Positions 6,119 through 12,486 of a stretch of 21,632 bases of DNA are shown here, piece by piece. The stretch covers positions 1-21,632 of IMG/VR virus record IMGVR_UViG_3300031787_000957. The stretch is one strand, 5' to 3'. Position numbers and translations under genes: made by a program. Every line of letters begins with the position of its first letter. Position 1 is the stretch's first letter. Under the pieces are notes generated by a model that saw only the letters and a program-made list of their open reading frames with translations, was not told where the DNA came from and ran no database searches. Origin of the DNA: a virus.

Positions 6119-6504
6119 TTGATTTCAGCAAGATAACAAAAACGCTCGATGGGTTCGATTGCCACTACTTTGGGACGCGGGAAAGTTTCGGAAGGCAGGT
6201 CCATTGCTTCGCGGTGTTCCATCCGCTATTGGGAACGGCGGAGGTCCAGTGCGATGGCGACGGCAAGCGGCTGAAATTCGAGAATGGCTTATGGGTCGAA
6301 AGCGCAGCCACTAACTACCAGATCGTCAAGCCAATGCCAACGGTCGAGGTTACGCGGTGGTTGTGCTTTAAGCATATACCGACGCATTCCGAAGATTCTG
6401 TTGTAGTGCATTGCATGATTCGAGAGCCGAGCGCCGACGCAATCGACCGAAACAAATACTTTAAGGTCGAAAGACGCGTTTGGAAGGTGGAGGTGCCAGA
6501 GTAA
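6115..6504 (+). CDS. Hypothetical protein, 129 aa
   Basis: Starts in an ATGA overlap behind the purine-rich GCGAAGGGG. Residues 1-65 include KITKTLDGFDCHYFGTRESF and HPLLGTAEVQCDGDGKRLKF, which look like a beta-rich domain. The second half contains TVEVTRWLCFKHIPTHSEDS and KYFKVERRVWKVEVPE. No catalytic signature, signal or membrane helix is visible. It ends in a TAATG overlap with the nuclease gene, so the two are probably translated together. Confidence 0.6.
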   Translation: MIDFSKITKTLDGFDCHYFGTRESFGRQVHCFAVFHPLLGTAEVQCDGDGKRLKFENGLWVESAATNYQIVKPMPTVEVTRWLCFKHIPTHSEDSVVVHCMIREPSADAIDRNKYFKVERRVWKVEVPE

Positions 6505-6893
6505 TGTTTTCCTACCAAGCCAAACTGATCGAGGTTATTGACGGCCACACGGTGGACCTGCTGGTCGATCTCGGATTTGGAGTCCACGTCAAAGAGCGTT
6601 TCAGGCTCTACGGAATCGACGCTCCTGAGATGCCAACGGAAGCAGGCAAGATCGCCAAGGCGTACTTAGAATCGATTCTAGGGACCGCCATAGAGCTATA
6701 CGTTGCGACTCGAAAGATGATCAGACGACCGCAAGAGAAGACGGATAAGTATGGTCGGTATCTTGCGGTGCTGTACGATAACTACCACGACGTTGAAGCG
6801 GATGTTGACGAGACTAAGATCAACATGATGCCAACGTCCATAAATTTACGCATGACCTACACAGGCCACGCCAAGGAGCGGTACTGGAAATAG
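6504..6893 (+). CDS. Staphylococcal-nuclease-like (thermonuclease, SNc) protein, 129 aa
   Basis: An OB-fold, calcium-dependent nuclease for single-stranded or nicked DNA or RNA, by family. The signature is present in order: VIDGHTVDLLVD (D18), RFRLYGIDAPEM (R34, D39, E42) and TDKYGRYLAVLY (R85). These match the Asp21, Arg35, Asp40, Glu43 and Arg87 set of the classic enzyme, so activity is likely. The C terminus GHAKERYWK is typical of the family. ATG 6504 overlaps the previous stop (TAATG), with GGTGGAGG upstream. No export signal is seen, so it probably acts inside the cell, for example in host DNA breakdown or DNA repair. Confidence 0.85.
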   Translation: MFSYQAKLIEVIDGHTVDLLVDLGFGVHVKERFRLYGIDAPEMPTEAGKIAKAYLESILGTAIELYVATRKMIRRPQEKTDKYGRYLAVLYDNYHDVEADVDETKINMMPTSINLRMTYTGHAKERYWK

Positions 6894-7032
6894 CAGTTGA
6901 CTCGCTAGGGCCTCATTGAGCCCGAAAGAGTTGGTTCGGTGCCAGAGCCGGGATTGCCTTCACTCCCAATCGGCATCAAAGCGGCGGTCTGATACGAGCC
7001 GTGACGCTAGCTCGGCCTCGAAAGGGGCCGGG
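6894..7032 (+). ncRNA. Structured intergenic RNA candidate upstream of the HNH gene
   Basis: The gap between the nuclease and HNH genes carries several pairings. GGG/CCC with CTC/GAG form a small hairpin at 6908-6923. GGTGCC (6938-6943) pairs with GGCATC (6972-6977), stacked on GATTG/CAATC (6952-6956 with 6967-6971). CGGC pairs with GCCG (6982-6985 with 6998-7001), and GCTAG (6904-6908) can meet CTAGC (7007-7011). The last element is a nine-pair hairpin at 7011-7032 capped by GAAA. I do not recognise a known RNA class; it lacks group I or II intron core sequences that I could identify. Confidence 0.4.
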
Positions 7033-7041
7033 CGACTTTTT
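7011..7041 (+). terminator. GAAA-capped GC-rich hairpin with T tract
   Basis: CTCGGCCTC (7011-7019) pairs with GGGGCCGGG (7024-7032) through nine pairs, including wobbles, closed by a GAAA tetraloop. CGAC and then five T (7037-7041) follow. This is a good intrinsic-terminator shape, except for the 4-nt gap before the T run. It would end transcripts from the recombination/nuclease block. Confidence 0.55.
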
Positions 7042-7068
7042 AACACTTCTAGGAATCTAGGTGCAAAG

Positions 7069-7542
7069 ATGAAAAAGCTGATTTATCACGACCGTTATTA
7101 CGCAAGAGATGATGGTCATATCGAAAACGCATTGACTGGCAAAGTCTTATCTGGTGGTAAAAACAGCAGGGGCTATCTTACGGTTTCGCTTTACGATGGC
7201 TCTACACCTAAAAGGCCAAAATCGTTTCTGGTCCATCGGTTAGTTGCCGAAGCTTTTTTGGGAGAGAGCGGATTGCAGATCAATCACAAAGACGGAAACA
7301 AGACAAACAATGAGATTTCGAACCTTGAGTTTGTTACGGCAAAAGAAAACACTAGGCACTCCATCGAGGTTCTTGGAAACGATCAGTTTGGCACTAATAG
7401 CCCAGTGTGCAAGCTATCCGAGGAAGCCGTTAAAGACATCCTGTCTAGCGATCTACGAAACGCCGATCTAGGGCGAAAATACAATGTGCACCCAGCATAC
7501 GTTGGGCAGATTCGCAAGGGTTTGTATAGGGCTCGCGGGTAA
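7069..7542 (+). CDS. HNH homing-type endonuclease, 157 aa
   Basis: An HNH DNA nuclease of the phage homing type. The N-terminal part (YYARDDGHIENALTGKVL, RGYLTVSLYD) resembles a NUMOD4-type DNA-recognition region. The catalytic core is VHRLVAEAFLG (H56) and INHKDGNKTNNEISNLEFVT (N72, H73, N77, N81, N85), with the usual VTAKEN end. Residues 111-150 (CKLSEEAVKDILS, DLGRKYNVHPAYVGQIRKG) form a helix-turn-helix-like tail. Upstream in-frame codons from 6916 fall in the structured gap, so ATG 7069 is chosen; its ribosome site (AGGTG) is weak. Likely a mobile gene sitting between the nuclease and replication genes. It is not evidently inside an intron. Confidence 0.85.
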   Translation: MKKLIYHDRYYARDDGHIENALTGKVLSGGKNSRGYLTVSLYDGSTPKRPKSFLVHRLVAEAFLGESGLQINHKDGNKTNNEISNLEFVTAKENTRHSIEVLGNDQFGTNSPVCKLSEEAVKDILSSDLRNADLGRKYNVHPAYVGQIRKGLYRARG

Positions 7543-7589
7543 CATTCCGTTTTTCTCGGATGACTTTTTAAGGTAGAATCATGGCGTCA

Positions 7590-7681
7590 GGTTGCAAGCC
7601 CGACAACAAAGAAACAACTCCCCCAGCGGTATCTTTTGGTGCGTCTACGCGCCAGGGCTTGCAACCGTATATCGCTGGGGG
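7590..7681 (+). promoter_or_regulatory. Interleaved long inverted repeats (pseudoknot) in the leader of the replication genes
   Basis: Arm A GGTTGCAAGCCC (7590-7601) is exactly complementary to 7655-7666. Arm B CCCCCAGCGGTAT (7620-7632) pairs with 7669-7681 over 13 pairs with one G-T wobble. The order is A, B, A', B', so the helices interlock. Between B and A' sits a seven-pair hairpin (7637-7643 with 7648-7654, loop TCTA) directly abutting A'. The 18 nt between A and B are A/C-rich and unpaired; only two nt separate A' and B'. A possible -10 box TAGAAT (7574-7579) would start RNA just before arm A. The initiator gene's ribosome site follows at about 7695. It could be a regulatory RNA switch or, as DNA, a protein-binding site. 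Confidence 0.65.
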
Positions 7682-7707
7682 ATTTTCCATTTGCGGGGAC
7701 GCATAGC

Positions 7708-8595
7708 ATGAGCAACGAGACTGACGGCAACAAGCGAAAGAGCCCAAGCGCAAAATCTCCGGGGTTTTGGTTTTTCACGGGCGATTGGCTCAAGGATCCT
7801 GAGTTGCGATTTTGTTCCATTTTTGCTCGCGGTTTGTTAGTCGATTTGCTTTGCTTCATGTTCGAGTCTAAAGAACGCGGATATCTGATTTGGCCGGACG
7901 GATCCCCAAGGTCAAATGAGGATATCGCCGACGCGGTTTCAGGCGGGGACCGGTCAGATAAGGTCAAGGCGATCGAGGAACTGGAAAGAAAAGGCGTTTT
8001 ATCCAGGGATTCTCGCGGTGTTTTATTTTCCCGCAGGATGGCAAGGCTTGGAGAGATATCGCAAATGCGAAGCAACGCAGGCAGCAAACCCAAAACAAAA
8101 CAGGAACAAACGCCAAACAAAACAGGAACAAAAGGCGAACAAAAACCGGGGGTTACGGATACGGATTCTGTTTCGGATTCAGTAAATAAAACCCCCCTTA
8201 CCCCCCAAGGGGGAGGTGTTGTTGTCTCTGAGGAAAAACCGAAACAGCCTGAACAGCGCGCGGGAGATCCTCCACCGAAGCGAACCCGCAAGACTCAAGA
8301 GACGATCGGAGAATTCCAGATCCCTAAACGACTGGACACCCCTGAGGTCCGCAAGGCACTCGAAGATTTTGAGACAATGCGCATCAGGACAGGCAAGCGG
8401 ATTCGAGATCGCGGGAATGTTTGCCGAGGGTGGGATAATCGATTTGTCGACGTTGCTCACTTGCTAGCCTGCATCGATATTACGATTGCCAACGAGTGGC
8501 AAGGCATCGACCCAAAGTACGTTACGGCGGGTCAGGCGTCATTCGGAAGGCCAGAGCGAAAAACGACCGAGGTCCCTGCCCACAGGAGGTTTTAA
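7708..8595 (+). CDS. Phage replication initiator / replisome organiser-like protein, 295 aa
   Basis: Probably recognises the phage origin and loads the DnaB-type helicase encoded next, as lambda O-like and replisome-organiser proteins do. Residues about 18-115 (GFWFFTGDWLKDPELRF, RSNEDIADAVSGG, AIEELERKGVLSRDSRGVLF) look like a winged-helix domain. Residues about 120-205 are a low-complexity Lys/Gln/Thr/Pro linker. The C-terminal part ends in ACIDITIANEWQGIDPKYV, typical of helicase-loading tails (IANxWQGI). ATG 7708 is chosen because the in-frame ATG at 7636 lies inside the pseudoknot and GGGGAC precedes 7708. The linker DNA carries the candidate origin. Confidence 0.7.
   Translation: MSNETDGNKRKSPSAKSPGFWFFTGDWLKDPELRFCSIFARGLLVDLLCFMFESKERGYLIWPDGSPRSNEDIADAVSGGDRSDKVKAIEELERKGVLSRDSRGVLFSRRMARLGEISQMRSNAGSKPKTKQEQTPNKTGTKGEQKPGVTDTDSVSDSVNKTPLTPQGGGVVVSEEKPKQPEQRAGDPPPKRTRKTQETIGEFQIPKRLDTPEVRKALEDFETMRIRTGKRIRDRGNVCRGWDNRFVDVAHLLACIDITIANEWQGIDPKYVTAGQASFGRPERKTTEVPAHRRF
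8093..8216 (+). other. Candidate replication origin: iterons plus GC-run hairpin inside the initiator gene
   Basis: AAACAAAACAGGAACAAA occurs exactly at 8093-8110 and 8115-8132, a 22-nt period, with CGCC and GGCG flanking the second copy. The copies fall in different reading frames, so protein sequence does not explain them. CGGATTC repeats at 8162-8168 and 8174-8180. An A/T stretch follows (about 8181-8191), then CCCCCTT (8193-8199) pairing with AAGGGGG (8207-8213) around a C-rich loop. Lambda and its relatives place their origin in the linker of the initiator gene with the same order of parts. The origin assignment is an inference. Confidence 0.5.
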
Positions 8596-8598
8596 CCG

Positions 8599-9897
8599 AT
8601 GAACACTGAAGAAACCCTAAAGGACGAAGAAGCGTTGATTGGCGGGATCCTTTGCAACCCAGAGACAATCTACCAAGCGGCAGAGCACGTTGACAGCAAG
8701 TCATTCATTTCCAGCGGGTTTGGGTTGGTTTTCCAAAGCATCCAAACGATGCTTCAGTCTGGATTGCCGGTTACTAGGGCGAATGTGGCGTTGGAGCTCA
8801 CTAGGGTTAAATCGGTTGATGCGATCGGAGGCGTCAAGAGGCTCATTGAACTACTCGAAGACGGTCAGCCCCATCATGTGGTTTACTACGCAGAGCAAGT
8901 TGCAAAGCACGGAAGACGTCGGAGGCTAAGAGATTTCATTGAGGACATCCGAAGTAGATCGGAGGATCCGGCATTGGACCCGTTGGAGTTAGCTTCCGAA
9001 ATGGCTCAGGCTGTTGGCATCATGGGCGGCGACGACTCCAACCAGAAGCAGATCGGGCAAGTAGTGGTTGAGTTTTTGGAGCAATGCGAACAAAACAAAA
9101 AGATTGGCAAGGAATCTGTTTTATCGACTGGACTGGGACCACTGGACACCGCTCTTGATGGTGGGCTACCAGCGGGGTATATCACGATCGGAGCGAGGCC
9201 ATCGATCGGTAAGTCTGCCTTTGGGTCAGAGATTTGCTATCGAGTTGCCAAGCAAAATGTGCCGACGTTGTTTGTTAGCTTGGAAATGAACTTTAGACAA
9301 ATTGCCTCAAGGTTTGTTTTGAGGTCTTCGACCATGACGACAGCGGACCTGAACCGACTGACATACACGCAAGACCAGATCGATCAGGCGTTTTCTAGTG
9401 CGTTGCGTGATGCTAGCGTACCGATGGATTTCTGGCATAAACCAGGGGCAACGATCGCCAAGATTGAATCTAGGATCCGCTCCGACATCGCCAAGCGAGG
9501 TTGTCGGCTGGTTGTGATTGACTACATCCAACTTGTAAAGGCTCCAGGGTTTACCGAGCCTAGGATGCGTGTAACGCATGTCTCAAACGAGATCCAGCGG
9601 ATAAGCAAAGAGTTGAATATCCCGATCGTGATGCTGGCCCAGGTTGGCAGGCAATCCGAGGGCGCGATGCCGGAACTAAACGACCTGAAAGAATCTGGAA
9701 GCATTGAAGAAGATTCCGACGTTGTTATACTTCTCCACAGGGAGAAGCGGGACAGCGAGGATCTTATCGCCAAGGTTGCAAAACAGCGAAGCGGTGAAAT
9801 CTCCGAAGCTGGTTTGGCGATGCGTCGAGGTGTTGTTATGTCCCCAGCAGAGTTGGGGCAAGAGTTTCATGGTGATTTTGCGAAAGGGTCTTATTGA
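8599..9897 (+). CDS. dnaB: Replicative DNA helicase, DnaB family, 432 aa
   Basis: A hexameric 5'-3' helicase for the replication fork. Residues 1-140 form the DnaB N-terminal domain (EEALIGGILCNPETIYQAAE). The RecA-like motor follows: Walker A GARPSIGKS at 198-206, catalytic glutamate in SLEM (E229), Walker B RLVVIDYIQL around D308, then NDLKESGSIEEDSDVVILLH and KVAKQRSGE. Walker A ends GKS where many DnaB proteins have GKT, which is tolerated. The C terminus (AMRRGVVMSPAELGQEFHGD) differs from bacterial DnaB. GGAGG at 8585-8589 sets the start. It directly follows the initiator-like gene, the usual phage replication pair. Confidence 0.93.
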   Translation: MNTEETLKDEEALIGGILCNPETIYQAAEHVDSKSFISSGFGLVFQSIQTMLQSGLPVTRANVALELTRVKSVDAIGGVKRLIELLEDGQPHHVVYYAEQVAKHGRRRRLRDFIEDIRSRSEDPALDPLELASEMAQAVGIMGGDDSNQKQIGQVVVEFLEQCEQNKKIGKESVLSTGLGPLDTALDGGLPAGYITIGARPSIGKSAFGSEICYRVAKQNVPTLFVSLEMNFRQIASRFVLRSSTMTTADLNRLTYTQDQIDQAFSSALRDASVPMDFWHKPGATIAKIESRIRSDIAKRGCRLVVIDYIQLVKAPGFTEPRMRVTHVSNEIQRISKELNIPIVMLAQVGRQSEGAMPELNDLKESGSIEEDSDVVILLHREKRDSEDLIAKVAKQRSGEISEAGLAMRRGVVMSPAELGQEFHGDFAKGSY

Positions 9898-10121
9898 TGG
9901 ACTTTCAAAGGGAGATAGAACGCAATCGGTTTAACATGCACGCATCTGCGGCGATCGGTGGGGTTTTCGGTGAGAATCAAACCAGCCGGGAACAGATCGC
10001 TAAAGCATTTGAAATAGCAACTCAAATGATGCTTGTGGAATCGCTTGCATGGGAGTCGTACTTACTACGCAAAGCACAAGCAACGATCGACATCAAGCGA
10101 AAGGAACAGGGTTTAACCTAA
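9897..10121 (+). CDS. Hypothetical helical protein, 74 aa
   Basis: ATG 9897 overlaps the dnaB stop (TGATG). A TTG one codon upstream would add one residue. The protein (MDFQREIERNRFNMHASAAI, NQTSREQIAKAFEIATQMML, LAWESYLLRKAQATIDIKRK) appears mostly helical with no cysteine, signal or membrane segment. Its stop overlaps the next start (TAATG), so it is translated with the ribbon-helix-helix gene. Family not recognised. Confidence 0.6.
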   Translation: MDFQREIERNRFNMHASAAIGGVFGENQTSREQIAKAFEIATQMMLVESLAWESYLLRKAQATIDIKRKEQGLT

Positions 10122-10315
10122 TGCCAAGATCAATCCTAACAACATCGCAGCCTCAAGCCTTGATCGACGAGGCCAAGCGACAAGCATCCGCCGAGGGTTT
10201 GAACCTCTCGGAGTTTGTAGGCAACGCGATCCGCAAAGCGATCGACAAGCCATCGAAGAAGATCGACAAAGAGATCCAAAAGCAGGTGCGGTATAAGCCA
10301 CGGGGGGCGAAGTGA
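10121..10315 (+). CDS. Small ribbon-helix-helix (CopG/Arc-like) DNA-binding protein, 64 aa
   Basis: The start is the ATG in a TAATG overlap, with AAGGAACAGGG upstream. The sequence PRSILTTSQPQALIDEAKRQ then GLNLSEFVGNAIRKAIDK fits the ribbon-helix-helix plan: a short N-terminal strand, helix A, a turn with a serine-led helix B, then a long basic tail (KKIDKEIQKQVRYKPRGAK). Such proteins bind DNA as dimers and usually regulate promoters. No partner toxin is visible next to it. The assignment rests on pattern only. Confidence 0.5.
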   Translation: MPRSILTTSQPQALIDEAKRQASAEGLNLSEFVGNAIRKAIDKPSKKIDKEIQKQVRYKPRGAK

Positions 10316-10488
10316 CGGAAACAAAAAAGGATCTGCAGCGTTGCATCGATAGCCTTGAGAGGCGATTAGCCAAGGCGATCATCGAGCGTGACGAGGCGAG
10401 AGGCAGGGCGGCTTGGTATCGTGCCAAGTTGCTTGGATTCGTAACGACAAGGTGGATTAAGCAGGAGAGGGAAAGCGATGGCGTTTAA
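10312..10488 (+). CDS. Short coiled-coil protein, 58 aa
   Basis: GTG 10312 overlaps the previous stop (GTGA) and opens a 58-codon frame: MTETKKDLQRCIDSLERRLA, then KAIIERDEARGRAAWYRAKL, LGFVTTRWIKQERESDGV. The first 45 residues form one charged amphipathic helix likely to dimerise as a coiled coil. It overlaps the next gene's start (10478) by 11 nt and its last codons contain that gene's ribosome site. The overlaps and the amphipathic pattern support it being real. Function unknown. Confidence 0.5.
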   Translation: MTETKKDLQRCIDSLERRLAKAIIERDEARGRAAWYRAKLLGFVTTRWIKQERESDGV

Positions 10489-10831
10489 AGAGGGCGATGT
10501 GGTTGTCTGGGAAAAGAAGCCTGATGAGAACTGGACGGTAGTTCACCAGTTGGACAGTGAGTCGATTTATATCGTTCGGCATGAGCGTGGAGGGTTTGTG
10601 TCGATTCGCGTACCGATCAGCGAGATCAAGCCATTCAATCAATACAACATGGTCAAGCAAGCAGTACGCGAGGTCTTGCTAAGCGATGAGTTCTTGACGG
10701 CATTCGCGGCGGCTTGGGTTAAGACACCGCTGATTCACAAGTCCGAAATGAACTTGACCATTGACCCGATTACCGGGACTGAAAGCGAAGCGTACTATCT
10801 CGACAAACTGAAAAAAGGAGAGGCGAAGTAA
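10478..10831 (+). CDS. Hypothetical protein with small beta-barrel-like N terminus, 117 aa
   Basis: ATG 10478 follows AGGAGAGGGAAA. Residues 1-52 (FKEGDVVVWEKKPDENWTVV, IYIVRHERGGFVSIRVPISE) alternate strands and turns like an SH3/KOW-type barrel. The second half is helical (MVKQAVREVLLSDEFLTAFA) with a lysine-rich end. The stop overlaps the next ATG (TAATG). No enzyme motif is visible; a binding role is plausible but unproven. Confidence 0.6.
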   Translation: MAFKEGDVVVWEKKPDENWTVVHQLDSESIYIVRHERGGFVSIRVPISEIKPFNQYNMVKQAVREVLLSDEFLTAFAAAWVKTPLIHKSEMNLTIDPITGTESEAYYLDKLKKGEAK

Positions 10832-11676
10832 TGAGCGACGCAGTAAACAAGCCATCACATTACAACCAAGGATCTATCGAGTGCATCGAAGCGATGAAGA
10901 TCGTTTTAACTCCCGAAGAATTTCGCGGATACCTTAAGGGCAACGTCTTTAAGTATCTTTGGCGTGAGAAAGACAAAAACGGCATCGAGGATATACGCAA
11001 AGGCAAGTCGTATTTTGATCGTCTTATCGATCTGGTCGATGAAAGTGAACAACAGAAATCGGCTGATCTTCAATCGCTTCCAGCCATGCCTATTGATGGT
11101 CGCAGGAACAGCGACAAGATTCCCGAAGGCTATCGCAAGCTTAAAGATTCATCGGAAGAGCCAAGGAAACTCGGCGATCTTCGCTGGAGCATTTCTCAGA
11201 AACGCTACGTCGAAATCGGCGAGGAAGAAATCGGCTATGCCAACCGCGACAACTGGTCAGCGTGCAGGAAGGTCGAACCAGTTGTTAAGCAATCCCTAAC
11301 AACTGAACCTCCCGTTGGTTTGCGATTCAGGCATTGGCCTAGTGATTCGCAAGAATCTTCGACACCTGAACCCCCCGATGGTTGGAGATTCTTGGAGTTT
11401 GGCGAAGTGTTGAGGAAGGGCGATAATCGCTACAAGAACTTCGTTTATTGGGACTTAGAACGAGGCCACGTTGGCGACTTGGTTTCGGACAGCTTTAATA
11501 CGGGATTCATCCGTCGCAACCGCTTTGAGGTTGGCGAGAAGGTGATTGACTGTCGAACCGGAGCGGTGTCAACTGTCCAGCACACTGATAAGCAGTACCC
11601 GATTGTTTTTCTTGAAGGTGTCACCAATGGAGTCGAATCAAAACACCTTGCCCCCTACATCGAGGCGACAGAATGA
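10831..11676 (+). CDS. DUF3310 protein fused to a long repeat-like C-terminal part, 281 aa
   Basis: Residues 2-72 (VNKPSHYNQGSIECIEAMKI, GNVFKYLWREKDKNGIEDIR, KGKSYFDRLIDLV) match the small phage DUF3310 domain, often annotated as a nucleotide-kinase-like protein on weak grounds. Most DUF3310 proteins are about 70-150 aa. Here an extra 200 residues follow, with repeated units of the type IPEGYRKL, PPVGLRFRHW and PPDGWRFLEFGEVLRKGD, and an SH3-like end (FEVGEKVIDCRTGAVSTVQH). The units resemble short phage proteins that are usually separate, so this looks like a fusion. Start and stop both overlap their neighbours. Confidence 0.75.
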   Translation: MSDAVNKPSHYNQGSIECIEAMKIVLTPEEFRGYLKGNVFKYLWREKDKNGIEDIRKGKSYFDRLIDLVDESEQQKSADLQSLPAMPIDGRRNSDKIPEGYRKLKDSSEEPRKLGDLRWSISQKRYVEIGEEEIGYANRDNWSACRKVEPVVKQSLTTEPPVGLRFRHWPSDSQESSTPEPPDGWRFLEFGEVLRKGDNRYKNFVYWDLERGHVGDLVSDSFNTGFIRRNRFEVGEKVIDCRTGAVSTVQHTDKQYPIVFLEGVTNGVESKHLAPYIEATE

Positions 11677-12140
11677 TCTACATCGGCATCGACCCTGGAC
11701 CCGAAGAGCATGGCGTAGTTTGGTACGATTCGGAGGCCAAGCGAGTGATCAGGGCAGAGAATCTGATTACAACCAATCTAGTCCCGCTGCTTTTTGACTT
11801 CGACGGCATCGTTGGTTGCGAGTGGATCGAGTCCTACGGCATGGCAGTTGGCAAGTCAGTCTTTGAAACGTGCCTTGAAATCGGCCGGCTAGTCGATGCC
11901 CCCAAGCAACTGAGGCTTATTCCTCGGCGGTTGGTCAAGTTGCATCTATGCGGGACCATGCGGGCCAAAGACCCGAATGTTCGCCAAGCGTTGATTGACA
12001 AGCTAGGGACCGTAGGAACCAAGAAGAGCCCAGGGCCCTTGCACGGAGTCGCGGGGCATCTGTGGTCGGCTCTGGCGATCGCGGTTTACGCTGCGGAGTG
12101 CGTCGAGAGCGATCAGGAATACAGGCCTAAAATTTCTTAA
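11673..12140 (+). CDS. RuvC/RNase H-fold resolvase-like protein, 155 aa
   Basis: Probable junction-resolving nuclease acting on branched replication or recombination DNA before packaging. The start MIYIGIDPGPEEHGVVWYD gives the first strand with catalytic D7. CEWIESYGMAVG gives the second acidic position (E53). KDPNVRQALIDKLG and GHLWSALAIAVYAAE follow in the usual order. In the last motif RuvC-type enzymes usually show an aspartate before the ALA stretch; here the residue is serine (S132), with H129 nearby, so the metal ligand set may differ. It starts in an ATGA overlap and ends the replication operon, before a promoter region. Confidence 0.65.
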   Translation: MIYIGIDPGPEEHGVVWYDSEAKRVIRAENLITTNLVPLLFDFDGIVGCEWIESYGMAVGKSVFETCLEIGRLVDAPKQLRLIPRRLVKLHLCGTMRAKDPNVRQALIDKLGTVGTKKSPGPLHGVAGHLWSALAIAVYAAECVESDQEYRPKIS

Positions 12141-12171
12141 AAAAATTTCCCGAATTTCTTTCCGAGTGGAC

Positions 12172-12200
12172 TTGCAAGGGTCGATGATTGTAATACAATC
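12172..12200 (+). promoter_or_regulatory. Sigma70-like promoter with a palindrome over the -10
   Basis: TTGCAA (12172-12177) and TACAAT (12194-12199) are separated by 16 nt, a good vegetative promoter, in an A/T-rich gap. The -10 lies inside the perfect palindrome GATTGTA-A-TACAATC (12186-12200), a natural operator for a dimeric repressor. Downstream, GCGACGCA occurs twice with a 12-nt period (12210-12217, 12222-12229). The first gene it would drive starts at 12255. Confidence 0.6.
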
Positions 12201-12254
12201 TAGGGGCAAGCGACGCACAACGCGACGCAAGACACTAACCGGAGACGATGAAAG

Positions 12255-12434
12255 ATGAAGTTTGCAAAGAATCAAATTGTTCGAGGCGTGGCAGCAGGTC
12301 GATTTGTAGTTGTTTCGAGCAAGATTCGCGAGGCCGACAGTTGCGAAGTTGTGACAGTAAAGCAAATCAGCCCAGAGGGTTTTGTCAGTAGTTCGACGAT
12401 GCGACTTCCGGCAGATTGCTTAGTCGCTGAATAG
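12255..12434 (+). CDS. Small beta-rich protein, 59 aa
   Basis: ATG 12255 follows GGAG (12241-12244). The frame encodes MKFAKNQIVRGVAAGRFVVV, then SSKIREADSCEVVTVKQISP and EGFVSSSTMRLPADCLVAE. The alternating hydrophobic pattern and glycine turns suggest a small SH3/KOW-like barrel. An overlapping frame from ATG 12248 gives a cysteine/serine/arginine-rich peptide that looks non-coding. It is the first gene behind the operator-bearing promoter. Function unknown. Confidence 0.55.
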   Translation: MKFAKNQIVRGVAAGRFVVVSSKIREADSCEVVTVKQISPEGFVSSSTMRLPADCLVAE

Positions 12435-12452
12435 AACCCCACAACAGCCAAT

Positions 12453-12470
12453 GCCGGGATAGGCTCCGGC
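12453..12470 (+). repeat. Short hairpin GCCGG...CCGGC, copy 1 of 2
   Basis: GCCGG pairs with CCGGC around an 8-nt loop (GATAGGCT). A near copy with identical arms and 3 differences is at 13994-14011. The CTCCG in its 3' side could also pair with the CGGAG of the ribosome site just downstream, so it may affect translation of the 12487 gene. Confidence 0.5.
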
Positions 12471-12486
12471 AAACGGAGGAATAAAG

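Noticed and set aside
2446-6945. Similarity between the folded gaps at 2446 and 6895 (both GACTCG then a hairpin then AGTTG)
   Set aside because: Only short words match; not enough to call a repeated RNA family.
6894-7542. Group I intron or HNH-associated (omega-type) RNA carrying the HNH gene
   Set aside because: The upstream nuclease ends naturally, no split gene is seen, and I could not identify intron core segments; the HNH protein is far too short for IscB.
7587-8291. 234-codon minus-strand frame over the pseudoknot and initiator gene
   Set aside because: Low-complexity serine/proline/phenylalanine sequence antisense to a well-supported gene, with no neighbour on that strand.
12248-12388. 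Overlapping 46-codon frame from ATG 12248
   Set aside because: Serine/arginine/cysteine-rich nonsense-like sequence; the frame from 12255 has a sensible beta pattern.
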